Below are positions 1-8,742 of a stretch of DNA of 45,995 bases, piece by piece. The notes under the pieces were generated by a model that saw nothing but the letters and a program-made list of their open reading frames with translations, did no database searches and was not told the DNA's origin. The DNA is taken from assembly GCA_027686065.1 (NCBI GenBank), contig JAQCTH010000026.1:1-45995 (forward strand). The letters are read 5' to 3'. Source of the DNA: Clostridiaceae bacterium AF10-41 (GTDB lineage Bacteria; Bacillota; Clostridia; Clostridiales; Clostridiaceae). How positions within the stretch are numbered: position 1 is the first letter of the stretch; each line of letters begins with the position of its first letter. The position numbers and the translations under genes were made by a program.

Positions 1-37
1 ACATGGAGTAATTTATTTTATTTAATATATTTTTCAT
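1..37 (-). CDS. 5' end of an unidentified gene, cut by the window edge
   Basis: An ATG on the minus strand at 37-35 opens a frame that stays open for the 12 codons left in the window (MKNILNKINYSM). A good ribosome binding site (AGGAG, about 48-44) lies six bases upstream. The gene would follow the terminator of the S1-protein operon, so it is probably a separate transcription unit. Too little is visible to say anything about function. Confidence 0.4.
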   Translation of the reverse strand, partial: MKNILNKINYSM

Positions 38-164
38 ATAAATCTCCTGTTTAAATATATTCAAATATTTAAATTAATGAAATTTACTATTAATATTGAA
101 GTTCTATTATAAATTTCATTTATATTTTGTATATATTTTTCTCTTAATAAATAAATATATACAA

Positions 165-191
165 AAAGAGACAGCATTAATCTGTCTCTTT
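165..191 (-). terminator. Intrinsic terminator of the S1-protein/carbonic-anhydrase operon
   Basis: A perfect 10-bp stem (AAAGAGACAG, 165-174, against 182-191) with a 7-base loop is followed on the minus strand by a T-rich run. It sits 12 bases after the stop codon of the S1-domain gene. Confidence 0.85.
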
Positions 192-202
192 ATAATAATA
201 TT

Positions 203-1045
203 TTATTTTAATCTAGTTCCTTCTTTCTCTTGAACTATTTTCCCATCCTTCATTAATCCACCTAAAGCCATTTTGAAATAATTTTTACTTGTATTAAAAG
301 TAGCTTTAATATCATCTGGATTTGATTTATCATTAAATGGCATGAATCCACCATTCTTTTTTAAATATTTTAATATATCTTCTTGAATTTGATCTCTTTC
401 ATTTAACCTTGTTTTTCTTGGTGTTAATCCTATTATCCCATCTTCATATATTCTTTTTACTCTTAATTTCATTTCAGTTCCTGGATAAAAATCTATGTAA
501 TACTCATTTGGTAATATCATACCTTTATATTTTGAATCTATTGCTACATGAATAGTTCCACTTTGACCTTTTGAATAAATTTGAGCTATAACTTCTTCTC
601 CAGTTTTAAATTCTTTTTCTTCATCTTTTGCATTTAATATATAGTTTTCAACATCTGTAGTTGCTGCTATTCTTCCAGTCTTATCTAAATACACATAAAA
701 CAAATATTTGCTTCCAGTATGTAATTTAAATCTTTGCTCTTTTATTGGTACAAAAATGTCTCTATCTAAACCAAAATCAATAAATGCACCAAACTCTGTT
801 TGAAATACTACTTTTAAATATGCAACTTCGCCAACAGTAACCAAAGGCTTTTTAAATGTTGCTATTGGTCTATCCTTAGAATCCCTATATACAAATACCT
901 CTACTTTTTCTCCAACTTGTATATTTTTTCCTTCTGATACCGATTTAGGTAATAATACATCAATTTTGCCTTCATCACCTAAATAAAACCCAAACTCTTT
1001 TTCTCTTTTAACTTCTAATGTATTGTATTCTCCTATATTAATCAT
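203..1045 (-). CDS. cvfB: CvfB-family S1 RNA-binding protein
   Basis: The 280-residue protein has the layout of the CvfB/YitL family: several OB-fold S1-type segments in tandem, followed by a C-terminal winged-helix region (about 215-280). The S1 region around residues 65-125 contains the FGAFIDFGLDRDIFVP stretch typical of S1 domains. Family members bind RNA in the cytoplasm; CvfB of Staphylococcus influences virulence gene expression, but the role in clostridia is not established. A strong AGGAGG site precedes the ATG. The gene lies 13 bases after the carbonic-anhydrase-like gene and is probably cotranscribed with it. Confidence 0.85.
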   Translation of the reverse strand: MINIGEYNTLEVKREKEFGFYLGDEGKIDVLLPKSVSEGKNIQVGEKVEVFVYRDSKDRPIATFKKPLVTVGEVAYLKVVFQTEFGAFIDFGLDRDIFVPIKEQRFKLHTGSKYLFYVYLDKTGRIAATTDVENYILNAKDEEKEFKTGEEVIAQIYSKGQSGTIHVAIDSKYKGMILPNEYYIDFYPGTEMKLRVKRIYEDGIIGLTPRKTRLNERDQIQEDILKYLKKNGGFMPFNDKSNPDDIKATFNTSKNYFKMALGGLMKDGKIVQEKEGTRLK

Positions 1046-1058
1046 TTTTCCTCCTGAT

Positions 1059-1559
1059 TTATAAGTATTTTTTGCTTAGCTCAACATAATTATTTGCAGA
1101 TTTTTCTATACTTTTAATTTCGTCCTCTGTCAGTTTTCTTATAACTTTCGCAGGGCTTCCAAGAATAAGAACTCCTTCTTCATACTCTTTGCCTTGAGGC
1201 ACTAAAGATCCTGCTCCTATTATAGTATTTTTGCCAATTTTAGCTCCATTTAATATTATTGATCCCATACCAACTAAAACATTTTCAGAAATTATGCAAC
1301 CATGAATTATTGCTCCATGTCCTATAGTTACATTTTTTCCTATATTAGTTTCACAATGAGAGTCCACATGAACAACTGAATTCTCTTGAATATTACTATT
1401 TTCACCAATATGAATTTTATTCATATCTCCTCTTATTCTAGTTCCAAACCAAATGTTAACATTCTTCTCAATAACAACTTCTCCTATTATATCAACACTT
1501 TCTGATATATAGCAAGATTTATCTATAATGGGCTTTTTATTATTAAATTCTTTTAACAT
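1059..1559 (-). CDS. Gamma-carbonic-anhydrase-like hexapeptide-repeat protein
   Basis: This 166-residue protein is a left-handed beta-helix built from hexapeptide repeats (patterns such as IGKNVT, IGENSN, VLVGMG). The three histidines expected to bind zinc in gamma-class carbonic anhydrases are present at about H64, H81 and H86, in VVHVD and GHGAIIHG. Members of this YrdA/PaaY-type group act as carbonic anhydrases or as acyltransferase-like proteins of unknown substrate, so activity is uncertain. The ATG follows GGAGGAG at good spacing. It is the first gene of a two-gene operon with the S1 protein. Confidence 0.85.
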   Translation of the reverse strand: MLKEFNNKKPIIDKSCYISESVDIIGEVVIEKNVNIWFGTRIRGDMNKIHIGENSNIQENSVVHVDSHCETNIGKNVTIGHGAIIHGCIISENVLVGMGSIILNGAKIGKNTIIGAGSLVPQGKEYEEGVLILGSPAKVIRKLTEDEIKSIEKSANNYVELSKKYL

Positions 1560-1678
1560 TTATACTCCTCCAATTAATTTCTCTTAAAGTTATTTTATCA
1601 TTAGTGAATATTATTGTCATTATTTATAGATGTTCAATACTATATATAGAATAAGTAATAATTTATAAGGAGCTTATT

Positions 1679-2704
1679 TTGGGAAGAAAAAAACATAAGC
1701 AAATAAAAGAATTTGATGAAGATAATATGAAGTTTTATTATGGTATCCCTCACTGTCATACAGAATTTTCAACTGGCAAAGGTTCTCCCATAGAAGCTTA
1801 TGAGTATGGTTATAAATCTGGATTAAATTTTATGTTTATAACAGATCATAATTCTTTTTTATCTAGTGAAATATCAATTAAAGACGATAAATATTCTAAA
1901 TTTCAAGGTACTAAGGTTTATGCAACTAAAGTTAGAAAAAAATATGATGATTTCTTACCTTTAGTTGGATTTGAATGTAAAACTTATCTCTATGGAGATT
2001 TAAATATAATGAATTCTTCAAGTTTCTTTACAGGGGCTGTTAAAGATTTAAAAGTTTTAGCTTTATGGATGTTGAATAATCCTGATGCATTTATTTCTAT
2101 AAATCATCCTCACAAAAATATAAAAGCTTTACCCTACAATCCTGTATTAAATAAATTAATAACATCTATAGAAGTTGGAAATGGCAATCCATCACACAAA
2201 TATACACGACATGATAAATATTACTTTAGTTTGCTAGATGATGGTTGGAAACTAGGTGCTATTAATGGCCAAGATAATCATAAAATGAATTTTGGAGACT
2301 CCGAAAATTTAACTGTTTGCATCTGTAATAGTCTCTCTGCTGAAGATATTATATCTGCTTTTAGAGAAAGACGAACTTATTCTACTGAATCACGATATCT
2401 AAAATTATACTTTACTATAAATGATAATTTCATGGGAAAAGAAATTTTTATTACTTCTGATAAACTTAAGTTTATGATATTTACAGAAGATATTAAATAC
2501 AAAATAAAAGAAATACAAATCATAACTAACAAGGGTAAAATTATAAGGACTATAGAAAATATAAATTTAAGTAGTATAAAGTATTTATATGAACATAAAA
2601 GGGAAAAAGATGAAAGCTGGTATATAATAAAGGTATTTGAAGAAAATGATAATATCGCATTTAGTTCTCCTATTTTTATAAATGACACTAACTTAAAAAT
2701 ATAA
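1679..2704 (+). CDS. PHP-domain phosphoesterase-like protein
   Basis: The 341-residue protein carries a PHP (polymerase and histidinol phosphatase) metal-binding domain: HCHTE at residues 25-29, ITDHN at about 54-58, INHPH near 140 and NGQDNHK near 200 supply the expected histidine and aspartate ligands. PHP proteins are metal-dependent phosphoesterases; the substrate here cannot be told. The C-terminal third resembles the beta-rich tail found in many PHP proteins. I chose the TTG at 1679 because AAGGAG lies six bases upstream; a downstream ATG would remove about 16 residues. It is transcribed divergently from the carbonic-anhydrase operon. Confidence 0.8.
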   Translation: MGRKKHKQIKEFDEDNMKFYYGIPHCHTEFSTGKGSPIEAYEYGYKSGLNFMFITDHNSFLSSEISIKDDKYSKFQGTKVYATKVRKKYDDFLPLVGFECKTYLYGDLNIMNSSSFFTGAVKDLKVLALWMLNNPDAFISINHPHKNIKALPYNPVLNKLITSIEVGNGNPSHKYTRHDKYYFSLLDDGWKLGAINGQDNHKMNFGDSENLTVCICNSLSAEDIISAFRERRTYSTESRYLKLYFTINDNFMGKEIFITSDKLKFMIFTEDIKYKIKEIQIITNKGKIIRTIENINLSSIKYLYEHKREKDESWYIIKVFEENDNIAFSSPIFINDTNLKI

Positions 2705-2750
2705 GTTTATTTTCAATGTATTACCCTTTATAAAATATATTTAATATAAA

Positions 2751-2798
2751 ATAAGTAGGACATATATTATAATACTTTATAATATATGTCCTACTTAT
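2751..2798. terminator. Bidirectional terminator
   Basis: A perfect 20-bp inverted repeat (2751-2770 and 2779-2798) with an 8-base loop lies between two convergent genes. AT-rich tracts on both sides suit termination in both directions. Confidence 0.85.
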
Positions 2799-2801
2799 AT
2801 G

Positions 2802-3140
2802 CTAATCTTCCTTTTTTTGATTTTGTATATGTTTAGCTCTATTAGGTTTTGCTTTTGGTCTTATTTCAATTTTCTTTTCCTTCATCTTTGGTCCACCTGT
2901 ATTTTGAATATCAAAAAACCATAAAAAGAACCAAACTATTACTAAAGTAAGCAACATATTTAACCACATGTTACTTAATTTAAAGAAAAATTGAGCTACA
3001 AATAAAACTAATGCTATCGCTAATGGAATCCACTTATTTATTCTCACTTTTGAAAATACATATTTTTTTCCTAAATTAAATAGTAAAATCATTAATCCTA
3101 TAGTTACTGCAAAATATAATATAGTAATAAGTATTTGCAC
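2802..3140 (-). CDS. Small integral membrane protein of unknown function
   Basis: The 112-residue protein has about three hydrophobic membrane segments (near residues 3-22, 38-55 and 58-77) and a highly basic, lysine-rich C-terminal tail (KMKEKKIEIRPKAKPNRAK), probably cytoplasmic by the positive-inside rule. The start is GTG, nine bases after AGGAGG. No family is recognised with confidence. It stands alone between a bidirectional terminator and a repeat-bearing intergenic region. Confidence 0.65.
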   Translation of the reverse strand: MQILITILYFAVTIGLMILLFNLGKKYVFSKVRINKWIPLAIALVLFVAQFFFKLSNMWLNMLLTLVIVWFFLWFFDIQNTGGPKMKEKKIEIRPKAKPNRAKHIQNQKKED

Positions 3141-3227
3141 GATATAATTCCTCCTTTAAAAGCTTCTATTCTTATATTAAAAGAAATACTTCATATTTTC
3201 AAGCCATATCATGTTAATACTTAAAAT

Positions 3228-3274
3228 AAATTGCGAATATAAAGGCTACGATAAATAGATATGTTTCATAAGCT
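3228..3274 (+). repeat. Dispersed repeat R1, copy A
   Basis: These 47 bases occur again, identical but inverted, at 31757-31803. Both copies lie in intergenic DNA, and in both loci a second shared block (R2) lies on the same side. Confidence 0.9.
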
Positions 3275-3317
3275 ATAAACTATGAACTGAAAATTACTTT
3301 GCAATTTATATCATAAT

Positions 3318-3367
3318 CTGTTCCCTGTTACTTTATTCCCAAAACTGTGAACTGTGAATTGTGCACT
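3318..3367 (+). repeat. Dispersed repeat R2, copy A
   Basis: Fifty bases that recur inverted at 31424-31473 with only a few mismatches. The block contains GTGAACTGTGAATTGTGCAC, whose words also appear in the long hairpin at 18855-18918. The intergenic region 3141-3490 otherwise holds only AT-rich DNA and, presumably, the promoter of the Lrp-family gene. Confidence 0.85.
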
Positions 3368-3511
3368 ATGAACCCAATAAATAGCATTTATTACTAATAT
3401 ATTAATATTTTCTATTTTATTTATTAAATTTATTATAATTCCCTTCTATTTTAATAAATTATTTGATAGAATATAGTAAGAAATTATAAAATGTTAATAA
3501 GAGGTGATTCT

Positions 3512-3979
3512 ATGAGTTTAAATTTAACATATCAATTAGATGAATTAGATCTACAAATTCTAGATTTATTAATAAAAGATTGTAGAACTCCTTACTTAGA
3601 AATAGCAAGAATTTGTCATGTAAGTGGTGGAACTATACATGTAAGAATGAAAAAAATGGAAGAGCTTGGTATAATAAAAGGAACAAGAATTCTTTTAAAT
3701 TTACCTAAATTAGGTTATGACGTATGTTGTTTTGTTGGTATATATGTAGATAAAACATCTTCCTTTGATTCAGTTTTTGAAGAGTTATCAAGGATTAAAG
3801 AAGTTGTTGAATTACATTTAACAACAGGTAACTATTCTATTTTTGCTAAAGTAGTTTGTAAGAATATTACTGATCTTCAAGATATACTACTTAATAAAAT
3901 CAACACTATTGCTGGTATCCAAAGAACTGATACTATAATATCTTTAGATCAACCAATCGATAGAAATATCACTATTTAA
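3512..3979 (+). CDS. Lrp/AsnC-family transcriptional regulator
   Basis: A 155-residue regulator with an N-terminal AsnC-type helix-turn-helix (about residues 8-60, including LDLQILDLLIKDCRTPYLEIA) and a C-terminal ligand-binding RAM domain (about 65-150). Such proteins bind amino acids and form octamers that control amino-acid metabolism genes. I place the start at 3512, where GAGGTGA lies at normal spacing, rather than at an in-frame ATG 21 bases upstream that lacks a site. It has no obvious operon partner, so it may be autoregulated or a global regulator. Confidence 0.88.
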   Translation: MSLNLTYQLDELDLQILDLLIKDCRTPYLEIARICHVSGGTIHVRMKKMEELGIIKGTRILLNLPKLGYDVCCFVGIYVDKTSSFDSVFEELSRIKEVVELHLTTGNYSIFAKVVCKNITDLQDILLNKINTIAGIQRTDTIISLDQPIDRNITI

Positions 3980-4046
3980 AATACATAAAAAACATTCTTG
4001 TGGTTATACTATTAATTGTAAAACTATTATAAAAGGAGTGTTTTTA

Positions 4047-4256
4047 ATGAAAGTTTTAGATTCGATAGCACTTATATTAGTTATAATTGGAGCTATTAAC
4101 TGGGGTTTAATTGGATTTTTTCAATTTAACTTAGTTGATACATTATTTGGAACTATGACTGCATTTAGCAGAATAATTTATGCTTTAGTTGGTATAGCTG
4201 GAATCTATTCACTATCCTTCTTTGCTAAAGATAAATTTCTTGGTTCTAATGACTAA
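4047..4256 (+). CDS. DUF378 small membrane protein
   Basis: A 69-residue protein matching the DUF378 (YuzA-like) family: a first membrane helix with the signature IGAINWGLIGFF and a second helix (IIYALVGIAGIYSL) near the C-terminus. Function is unknown. The ATG at 4047 sits eight bases after AAAGGAG; the GTG that overlaps this site is not a credible start. It lies 67 bases after the Lrp-family gene and ends at a strong terminator. Confidence 0.85.
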   Translation: MKVLDSIALILVIIGAINWGLIGFFQFNLVDTLFGTMTAFSRIIYALVGIAGIYSLSFFAKDKFLGSND

Positions 4257-4277
4257 AACAATATAGTGTTTTTAATT

Positions 4278-4317
4278 TAAATTAAGAAAGTGTGGTTATC
4301 CACACTTTCTTAATTTA
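4278..4317. terminator. Bidirectional terminator overlapping a stop codon
   Basis: A perfect 18-bp stem (4278-4295 and 4300-4317) with loop TTAT separates convergent genes. The stem contains the last codons and the stop of the minus-strand deacetylase-like gene. Confidence 0.85.
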
Positions 4318-5675
4318 TATATATTTGTTATGCTGTCAAATTCATATCCTAAGGACTCTATACAATTAACTATTTGTTTTAATATAGAGTTCTCATTATA
4401 CTTATAATTTATTTCTCCGTCTTTATCTATTGAAATATCTATATTCTTTATTTCAACACTTAGATGATAAAATAAACTTAACTCTTCATTGTTTCTTTTA
4501 TTTCTTATTCTACTAAGAATTGCTTTCCCATCATCATCATCTACATATCCCATTGGAGTTGGTATATATTTTGTAACTTTATTTGTTTTACTTGTAATTA
4601 TATTTTTATTATATATTCCTATGGAAGGTTCATAAATTATCCTAAAATATTCTTCAAAAATTTCTTGTTGCTTATGGGTTGTCCTGTAGTGTGGTGTTTC
4701 CCAAAAGCTAATTGGTATATTTACTTTATTTGCAATTTTCAGTGCATTTTCTACCCTTGTCCTAATTTCCTTTTCATCCTTATATCCATCATCACCAAAC
4801 TCAAAGCCTGAGATACTATTAGTATCTTTATATTGATGAGTATATCCATGTAAACCTACATTTCCACCTCTATTTAAAAGATAATCCAAAGTAAAAATTA
4901 AATTTGAATTTTGGATAGAGTCTTTTTTTGATACATCATTATCTATATTATAGGTATTATTTATATATCTAGGCACCCATGCTACACTAAAGCTTTCTTT
5001 ATTTTCATTCATGTAATCAGCAACTTTTCTTACTTTCTCTAAGGCTCCTCTAGTAATATATACATCTCCTGCAGCAAAATCTTCAAATCTTATAAATGCT
5101 TTTTTCTTTTTATTTCTTTTTATTGGTTTTTCTTTATCTACTTCTGCTAATCTTTTCTTAGATATGTATATACTATTTTTTTCATAATCCCAATAGGTGT
5201 TTAATTTTAAAATTTCACACAAATCAAAAAATGATATGTAATATTCATTATCCTCTTTTAATATATCACCTCTTAAATCGGTAATTTTATTATCTTCTTC
5301 ATAAGTTTTTTTATTTATATCAATATTCGCAAGATTTTTTATTATTATATCGTCCTTATCTACTTCTTCTTTATTCCCAAAATAACTTAAAAATTCTGAT
5401 AACGGAATATAAAATCTATTGTTCTTGTATAATATGTTTTTATTAAAATTCATTTTATTATTTTTCAAGTAAAATGATAGGTTATATGGAATAGTTTTAA
5501 GATTATTTTTTTCTTCTTCTACATTTTTGGAGTTTAGTTCTTCTACAACCCTCGCTCCTTTTGTATTATAATAATTTTTCTTTAAATTATGGCTCTTTAA
5601 TAAATTAAACCCAATCAGATTTAAACTTATTATAAAAATGATTGATACTAAGAAAATTATATAAGTTTTTTTCAT
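4296..5675 (-). CDS. Membrane-anchored DUF2334 polysaccharide-deacetylase-like protein
   Basis: The 459-residue protein starts with a signal-anchor helix (about residues 4-25). Residues 80-175 look like a copper-amine-oxidase N-terminal-type domain (two repeats, RFYIPLSEFLSYFG and EYYISFFDLCEILK), a fold used in clostridial surface proteins. The rest resembles DUF2334 predicted deacetylases: RFEDF near 196-200, LHGYTHQ with H276 and H280, and FWETPHYR near 317-323, consistent with metal ligands and catalytic residues of the NodB-like fold. It probably acts outside the membrane on cell-wall or exopolysaccharide. The Shine-Dalgarno site is weak (AGGGG). The substrate is unknown. Confidence 0.78.
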   Translation of the reverse strand: MKKTYIIFLVSIIFIISLNLIGFNLLKSHNLKKNYYNTKGARVVEELNSKNVEEEKNNLKTIPYNLSFYLKNNKMNFNKNILYKNNRFYIPLSEFLSYFGNKEEVDKDDIIIKNLANIDINKKTYEEDNKITDLRGDILKEDNEYYISFFDLCEILKLNTYWDYEKNSIYISKKRLAEVDKEKPIKRNKKKKAFIRFEDFAAGDVYITRGALEKVRKVADYMNENKESFSVAWVPRYINNTYNIDNDVSKKDSIQNSNLIFTLDYLLNRGGNVGLHGYTHQYKDTNSISGFEFGDDGYKDEKEIRTRVENALKIANKVNIPISFWETPHYRTTHKQQEIFEEYFRIIYEPSIGIYNKNIITSKTNKVTKYIPTPMGYVDDDDGKAILSRIRNKRNNEELSLFYHLSVEIKNIDISIDKDGEINYKYNENSILKQIVNCIESLGYEFDSITNIYKLRKCG

Positions 5676-5740
5676 AATGTTATACCCCTATAAATAATTT
5701 AAGTTTTACTACCTAATAGTAATTTATATTGTATAACTAA

Positions 5741-5765
5741 AAAACCTACTTTTAAAGTAGGTTTT
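5741..5765 (-). terminator. Terminator of the PEPCK-like gene
   Basis: A 10-bp stem (AAAACCTACT, 5741-5750, with 5756-5765) followed on the minus strand by a run of T, ten bases after the stop codon. Confidence 0.8.
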
Positions 5766-5774
5766 CTTAATTAT

Positions 5775-7523
5775 TTATTTCATTTCTTTAATAATATCAA
5801 ATAATTCTATCGCCGCTTTTCTTGGACCTTCTTTTTCTTGACCATCTATACCTAAACAAGTTTTTATTTGCCCAACTTTAACAGATCCATTGAACATAGC
5901 ATTAAAATATCTTTCTATTAATATATCTGTTTCTTTTTGCTTTTGCGCAGGTCCAAATGGATTTGCAAAATAACTTTCTACTAATCCTTTTTCTGAAGTT
6001 GTTCCTTTCGCCATTCTAGCGCCTGATTTAAATATTTCTATAGCATCTTTAGTATTTTCAAAGTATTCTATAGCATTTTCGCCCTCTTCCACCGCTGTAT
6101 AATTATTCGCATATAAGAATAAATCTACTTCATATCCTTTCACTATTTCTTTATATGGAGCAACTGGCATTACTAATCTAGCATTTATTTTATCAGGATT
6201 CATAAAGATACTTCTATCAATTTCTTTAAAGGCATATCCTTGATCTAAATCATCTAATCTAACAAATGCTCCTATTTCTGTTCCATATCCAATTATCTTT
6301 CCATCTATTTCTTTAAATGTTCCCATATCATCAAATATTACTGTCATATCACTTATATGATCTTCACTTAATGTTCTAAAGGCTTCTAAGCTTTCTGATT
6401 TTCCTGCTCCACTATCTCCCATGATAACAACATTTGCTGCTTTACCATCCTTAAGCTCTATATTAACCATAGCACCATGTATAGGTAAATATCCTCTTTT
6501 AATCATTACTAAATTGTGTAATGTAAGAGTCATCTTCTTCATATATCCAAAATAATCAATATCAACAGAATGATTTACGTAGCCTAACATAATATCATTT
6601 TCTTTATCATCATAGAATACTGTTTTCTTATCTGTTTCATTATCTGTTGCACCAAATACATAAATTAAATCTGGCTTTTTACCTCTATATTCTTCACACC
6701 TTGCCATTTCAAATAAATTACATAAAGTTATTCCATGCTGCATAAAATCTCTATGGAAATATATGAATGCTATAAGTTCTCCTACTTTTGCTGGATAGCA
6801 AAACCAATGATCCTTATTTAATGAAGCATATTGTAATGGATTAGTATTTACCTCTGTAAACATTCCACTTCTAGTATTCTTTTTAGGATATGTTATAAAT
6901 GGTGTTTCTAATAATATACTGTCAATAAACTCTATATCTTCTAATGCTTCATATCCTTTTGGTAATGGCCATAAAACTCTATTAATTATTATTGAAGCAT
7001 TTCCCCCAACTGGTATTTGTCTAAATACATTTGGTTTATATCCTAAAATATTCTTTTCTATTTTTCTATATAACTTTAAGATTAAATTAGATAATGATGA
7101 ATTTGCTTGAGTAAAACTTACTGCTGATAATCCATCTTGACGTCTATTATTATGAATTATTGTATATCTTTCTAGACCTCTCCAGAATAAATACAAATCT
7201 TCTATAAATGCTATGAATCTATCTTTATCTGAAAATAAGTCATCATACATTCCATTAGCCTCTACTATTTCTTGAACGCTCATAACTGTACAATATTTAA
7301 ATATTTTAGATAAATCTTTAGATATTTGAGCTATATCCTCTGTTTTTAATCCTTGTCTTAAATATCTCCAACTTAATGTTACCTTTTTTTTAGATTTTTT
7401 TAAATAATTCTCTATTACTCTTTTAAATCCATAACTTTCTACTAGTTCCTCAAATGTACTACAGTATTTAGCTGTAAAATTAATTAATACTTTATCATTG
7501 CTTATTGAAAACTCTTTACGCAT
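5775..7523 (-). CDS. PEPCK/HPr-kinase-fold P-loop protein
   Basis: A 582-residue protein whose C-terminal half has a nucleotide-binding core of the phosphoenolpyruvate carboxykinase/HPr kinase superfamily: P-loop GDSGAGKSE (369-377), preceded by LPIHGAMV (346-353) and followed by FDDMG (397-401) and NARLVMP (447-453). Clostridial relatives are usually labelled phosphoenolpyruvate carboxykinase. The P-loop spelling is, however, closer to HPr kinase than to the GLSGTGKT of ATP-dependent carboxykinase, so the reaction is not certain. The N-terminal 340 residues match nothing I recognise. It is monocistronic, with AGGGGG before ATG and its own terminator. Confidence 0.65.
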   Translation of the reverse strand: MRKEFSISNDKVLINFTAKYCSTFEELVESYGFKRVIENYLKKSKKKVTLSWRYLRQGLKTEDIAQISKDLSKIFKYCTVMSVQEIVEANGMYDDLFSDKDRFIAFIEDLYLFWRGLERYTIIHNNRRQDGLSAVSFTQANSSLSNLILKLYRKIEKNILGYKPNVFRQIPVGGNASIIINRVLWPLPKGYEALEDIEFIDSILLETPFITYPKKNTRSGMFTEVNTNPLQYASLNKDHWFCYPAKVGELIAFIYFHRDFMQHGITLCNLFEMARCEEYRGKKPDLIYVFGATDNETDKKTVFYDDKENDIMLGYVNHSVDIDYFGYMKKMTLTLHNLVMIKRGYLPIHGAMVNIELKDGKAANVVIMGDSGAGKSESLEAFRTLSEDHISDMTVIFDDMGTFKEIDGKIIGYGTEIGAFVRLDDLDQGYAFKEIDRSIFMNPDKINARLVMPVAPYKEIVKGYEVDLFLYANNYTAVEEGENAIEYFENTKDAIEIFKSGARMAKGTTSEKGLVESYFANPFGPAQKQKETDILIERYFNAMFNGSVKVGQIKTCLGIDGQEKEGPRKAAIELFDIIKEMK

Positions 7524-7830
7524 AAATTAACCCCCTTGTGAATTATGTGTATGATGAAAATTTCATTTTTGCCTTATTTTTTTCTATTATAACATATATT
7601 ATGCAAGTTTTTAAAGTTTATTTTTTCATTTTTCTAAATTATTATGATTTTTAAATTTTTTTTGTGCAAGAAAACGTAACCAAAGTAATACATTTGAGTT
7701 TTTTTTAATAATCACTAAATTTACGAATTATATTTTTGAAAATCCAATAAAAATTCTACTATTATCGAATGTTTGTTTTGAAATATTTATAATAATATGT
7801 TTTATTGTTTTTTATAAAATTTCAGATAAT
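7524..7830. other. AT-rich intergenic region upstream of the PEPCK-like gene
   Basis: No gene is visible. On the minus strand an extended -10 (TGTTATAAT; TATAAT at 7586-7591) with a weak -35 (TTAAAA, 7609-7614) probably drives the PEPCK-like gene, giving a leader of about 60 bases. The remaining part toward 7830 shows no clear structure. Confidence 0.5.
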
Positions 7831-7873
7831 AAAAAGCTATATTATTGACTTAATATCAATAATATAGCTTTTT
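7831..7873 (-). terminator. Terminator of plsC
   Basis: A perfect 18-bp stem (7831-7848 and 7856-7873) with a 7-base loop, then T-rich sequence on the minus strand, 18 bases past the plsC stop. Confidence 0.85.
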
Positions 7874-7891
7874 ACTCTTTTGGTTCTATAT

Positions 7892-8602
7892 TTATTGCTC
7901 TAAATTTTTTGCAATTTCTGATCTTACTTTTTCCATTAAAGATTTCTCTTCTTCCCTTGATAAGTTTTCTGTATATATTGGTTCTGAAAATGTAATTGTT
8001 ATATCTATAGGCTTAAATTTACGGTCTATTTCAAAAGCTCTATAAGCTCCATCTATAGTAACAGGTACAATTGGAGCTTTTGCCATTGTTGCCAGCTTTA
8101 AGCTTCCTTTTTTAAACTCCATTAATTCACCATTTTTACTTCTTGTTCCTTCTGGAAATATAGCCATACTATACCCATTCTTTATATTTTCCGAACCTTT
8201 TTTTATTACTTTAATAGCTTCTCTTGCATTTCCTCTATCTAGAGGCACACAATTATATTTACTCATCCAATATCCTAATACTGGAGCTTTAACCATTTCC
8301 TTTTTAGCTACAAACCCCATGCACTTTCCAACTGAATCTATTAATATTGGAATATCTAATATACTTGTATGATTGCCTATATAACAACATGGTACATTAG
8401 GGATGTTTTCTTTGCCCTTTATTGTAACATTCATTGCTAATGCATTATGAATTGTATATCTCGCCCAATCTTCTCCAACCTTTCCACTATACTCTGTAGC
8501 AGCTCTTTCCCCTTTTGTTTTCTCTAAATACCATCGTTTTACAGCTTTAAGTTGCATAAATATCATATATATACCGTAATTAATTATTTTAAAATAATTC
8601 AA
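7892..8602 (-). CDS. plsC: 1-acyl-sn-glycerol-3-phosphate acyltransferase
   Basis: The 236-residue protein has the acyltransferase motifs in order: NHTSILD (77-83, the catalytic HX4D), the substrate-binding FPEGTRS (149-155) and a later VPVTIDG. It transfers a second acyl chain to lysophosphatidic acid at the membrane to make phosphatidic acid, the precursor of phospholipids. The N-terminal hydrophobic stretch (about 5-20) fits membrane attachment. I accept the TTG start at 8602 because GGTGGTGA lies eight bases upstream. It is monocistronic and divergent from the metallo-beta-lactamase gene. Confidence 0.85.
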   Translation of the reverse strand: MNYFKIINYGIYMIFMQLKAVKRWYLEKTKGERAATEYSGKVGEDWARYTIHNALAMNVTIKGKENIPNVPCCYIGNHTSILDIPILIDSVGKCMGFVAKKEMVKAPVLGYWMSKYNCVPLDRGNAREAIKVIKKGSENIKNGYSMAIFPEGTRSKNGELMEFKKGSLKLATMAKAPIVPVTIDGAYRAFEIDRKFKPIDITITFSEPIYTENLSREEEKSLMEKVRSEIAKNLEQ

Positions 8603-8742
8603 TATTTTTTCACCACCAAATCTTACTTTTCTTATCTATTATAAATGCATATAATTTTTTCTTCAATTATATTTTTAATTTATTAAGTCTATAATATATG
8701 TATCAATTATAAAATATATTATTATTTTTAAGGAGATAACAA

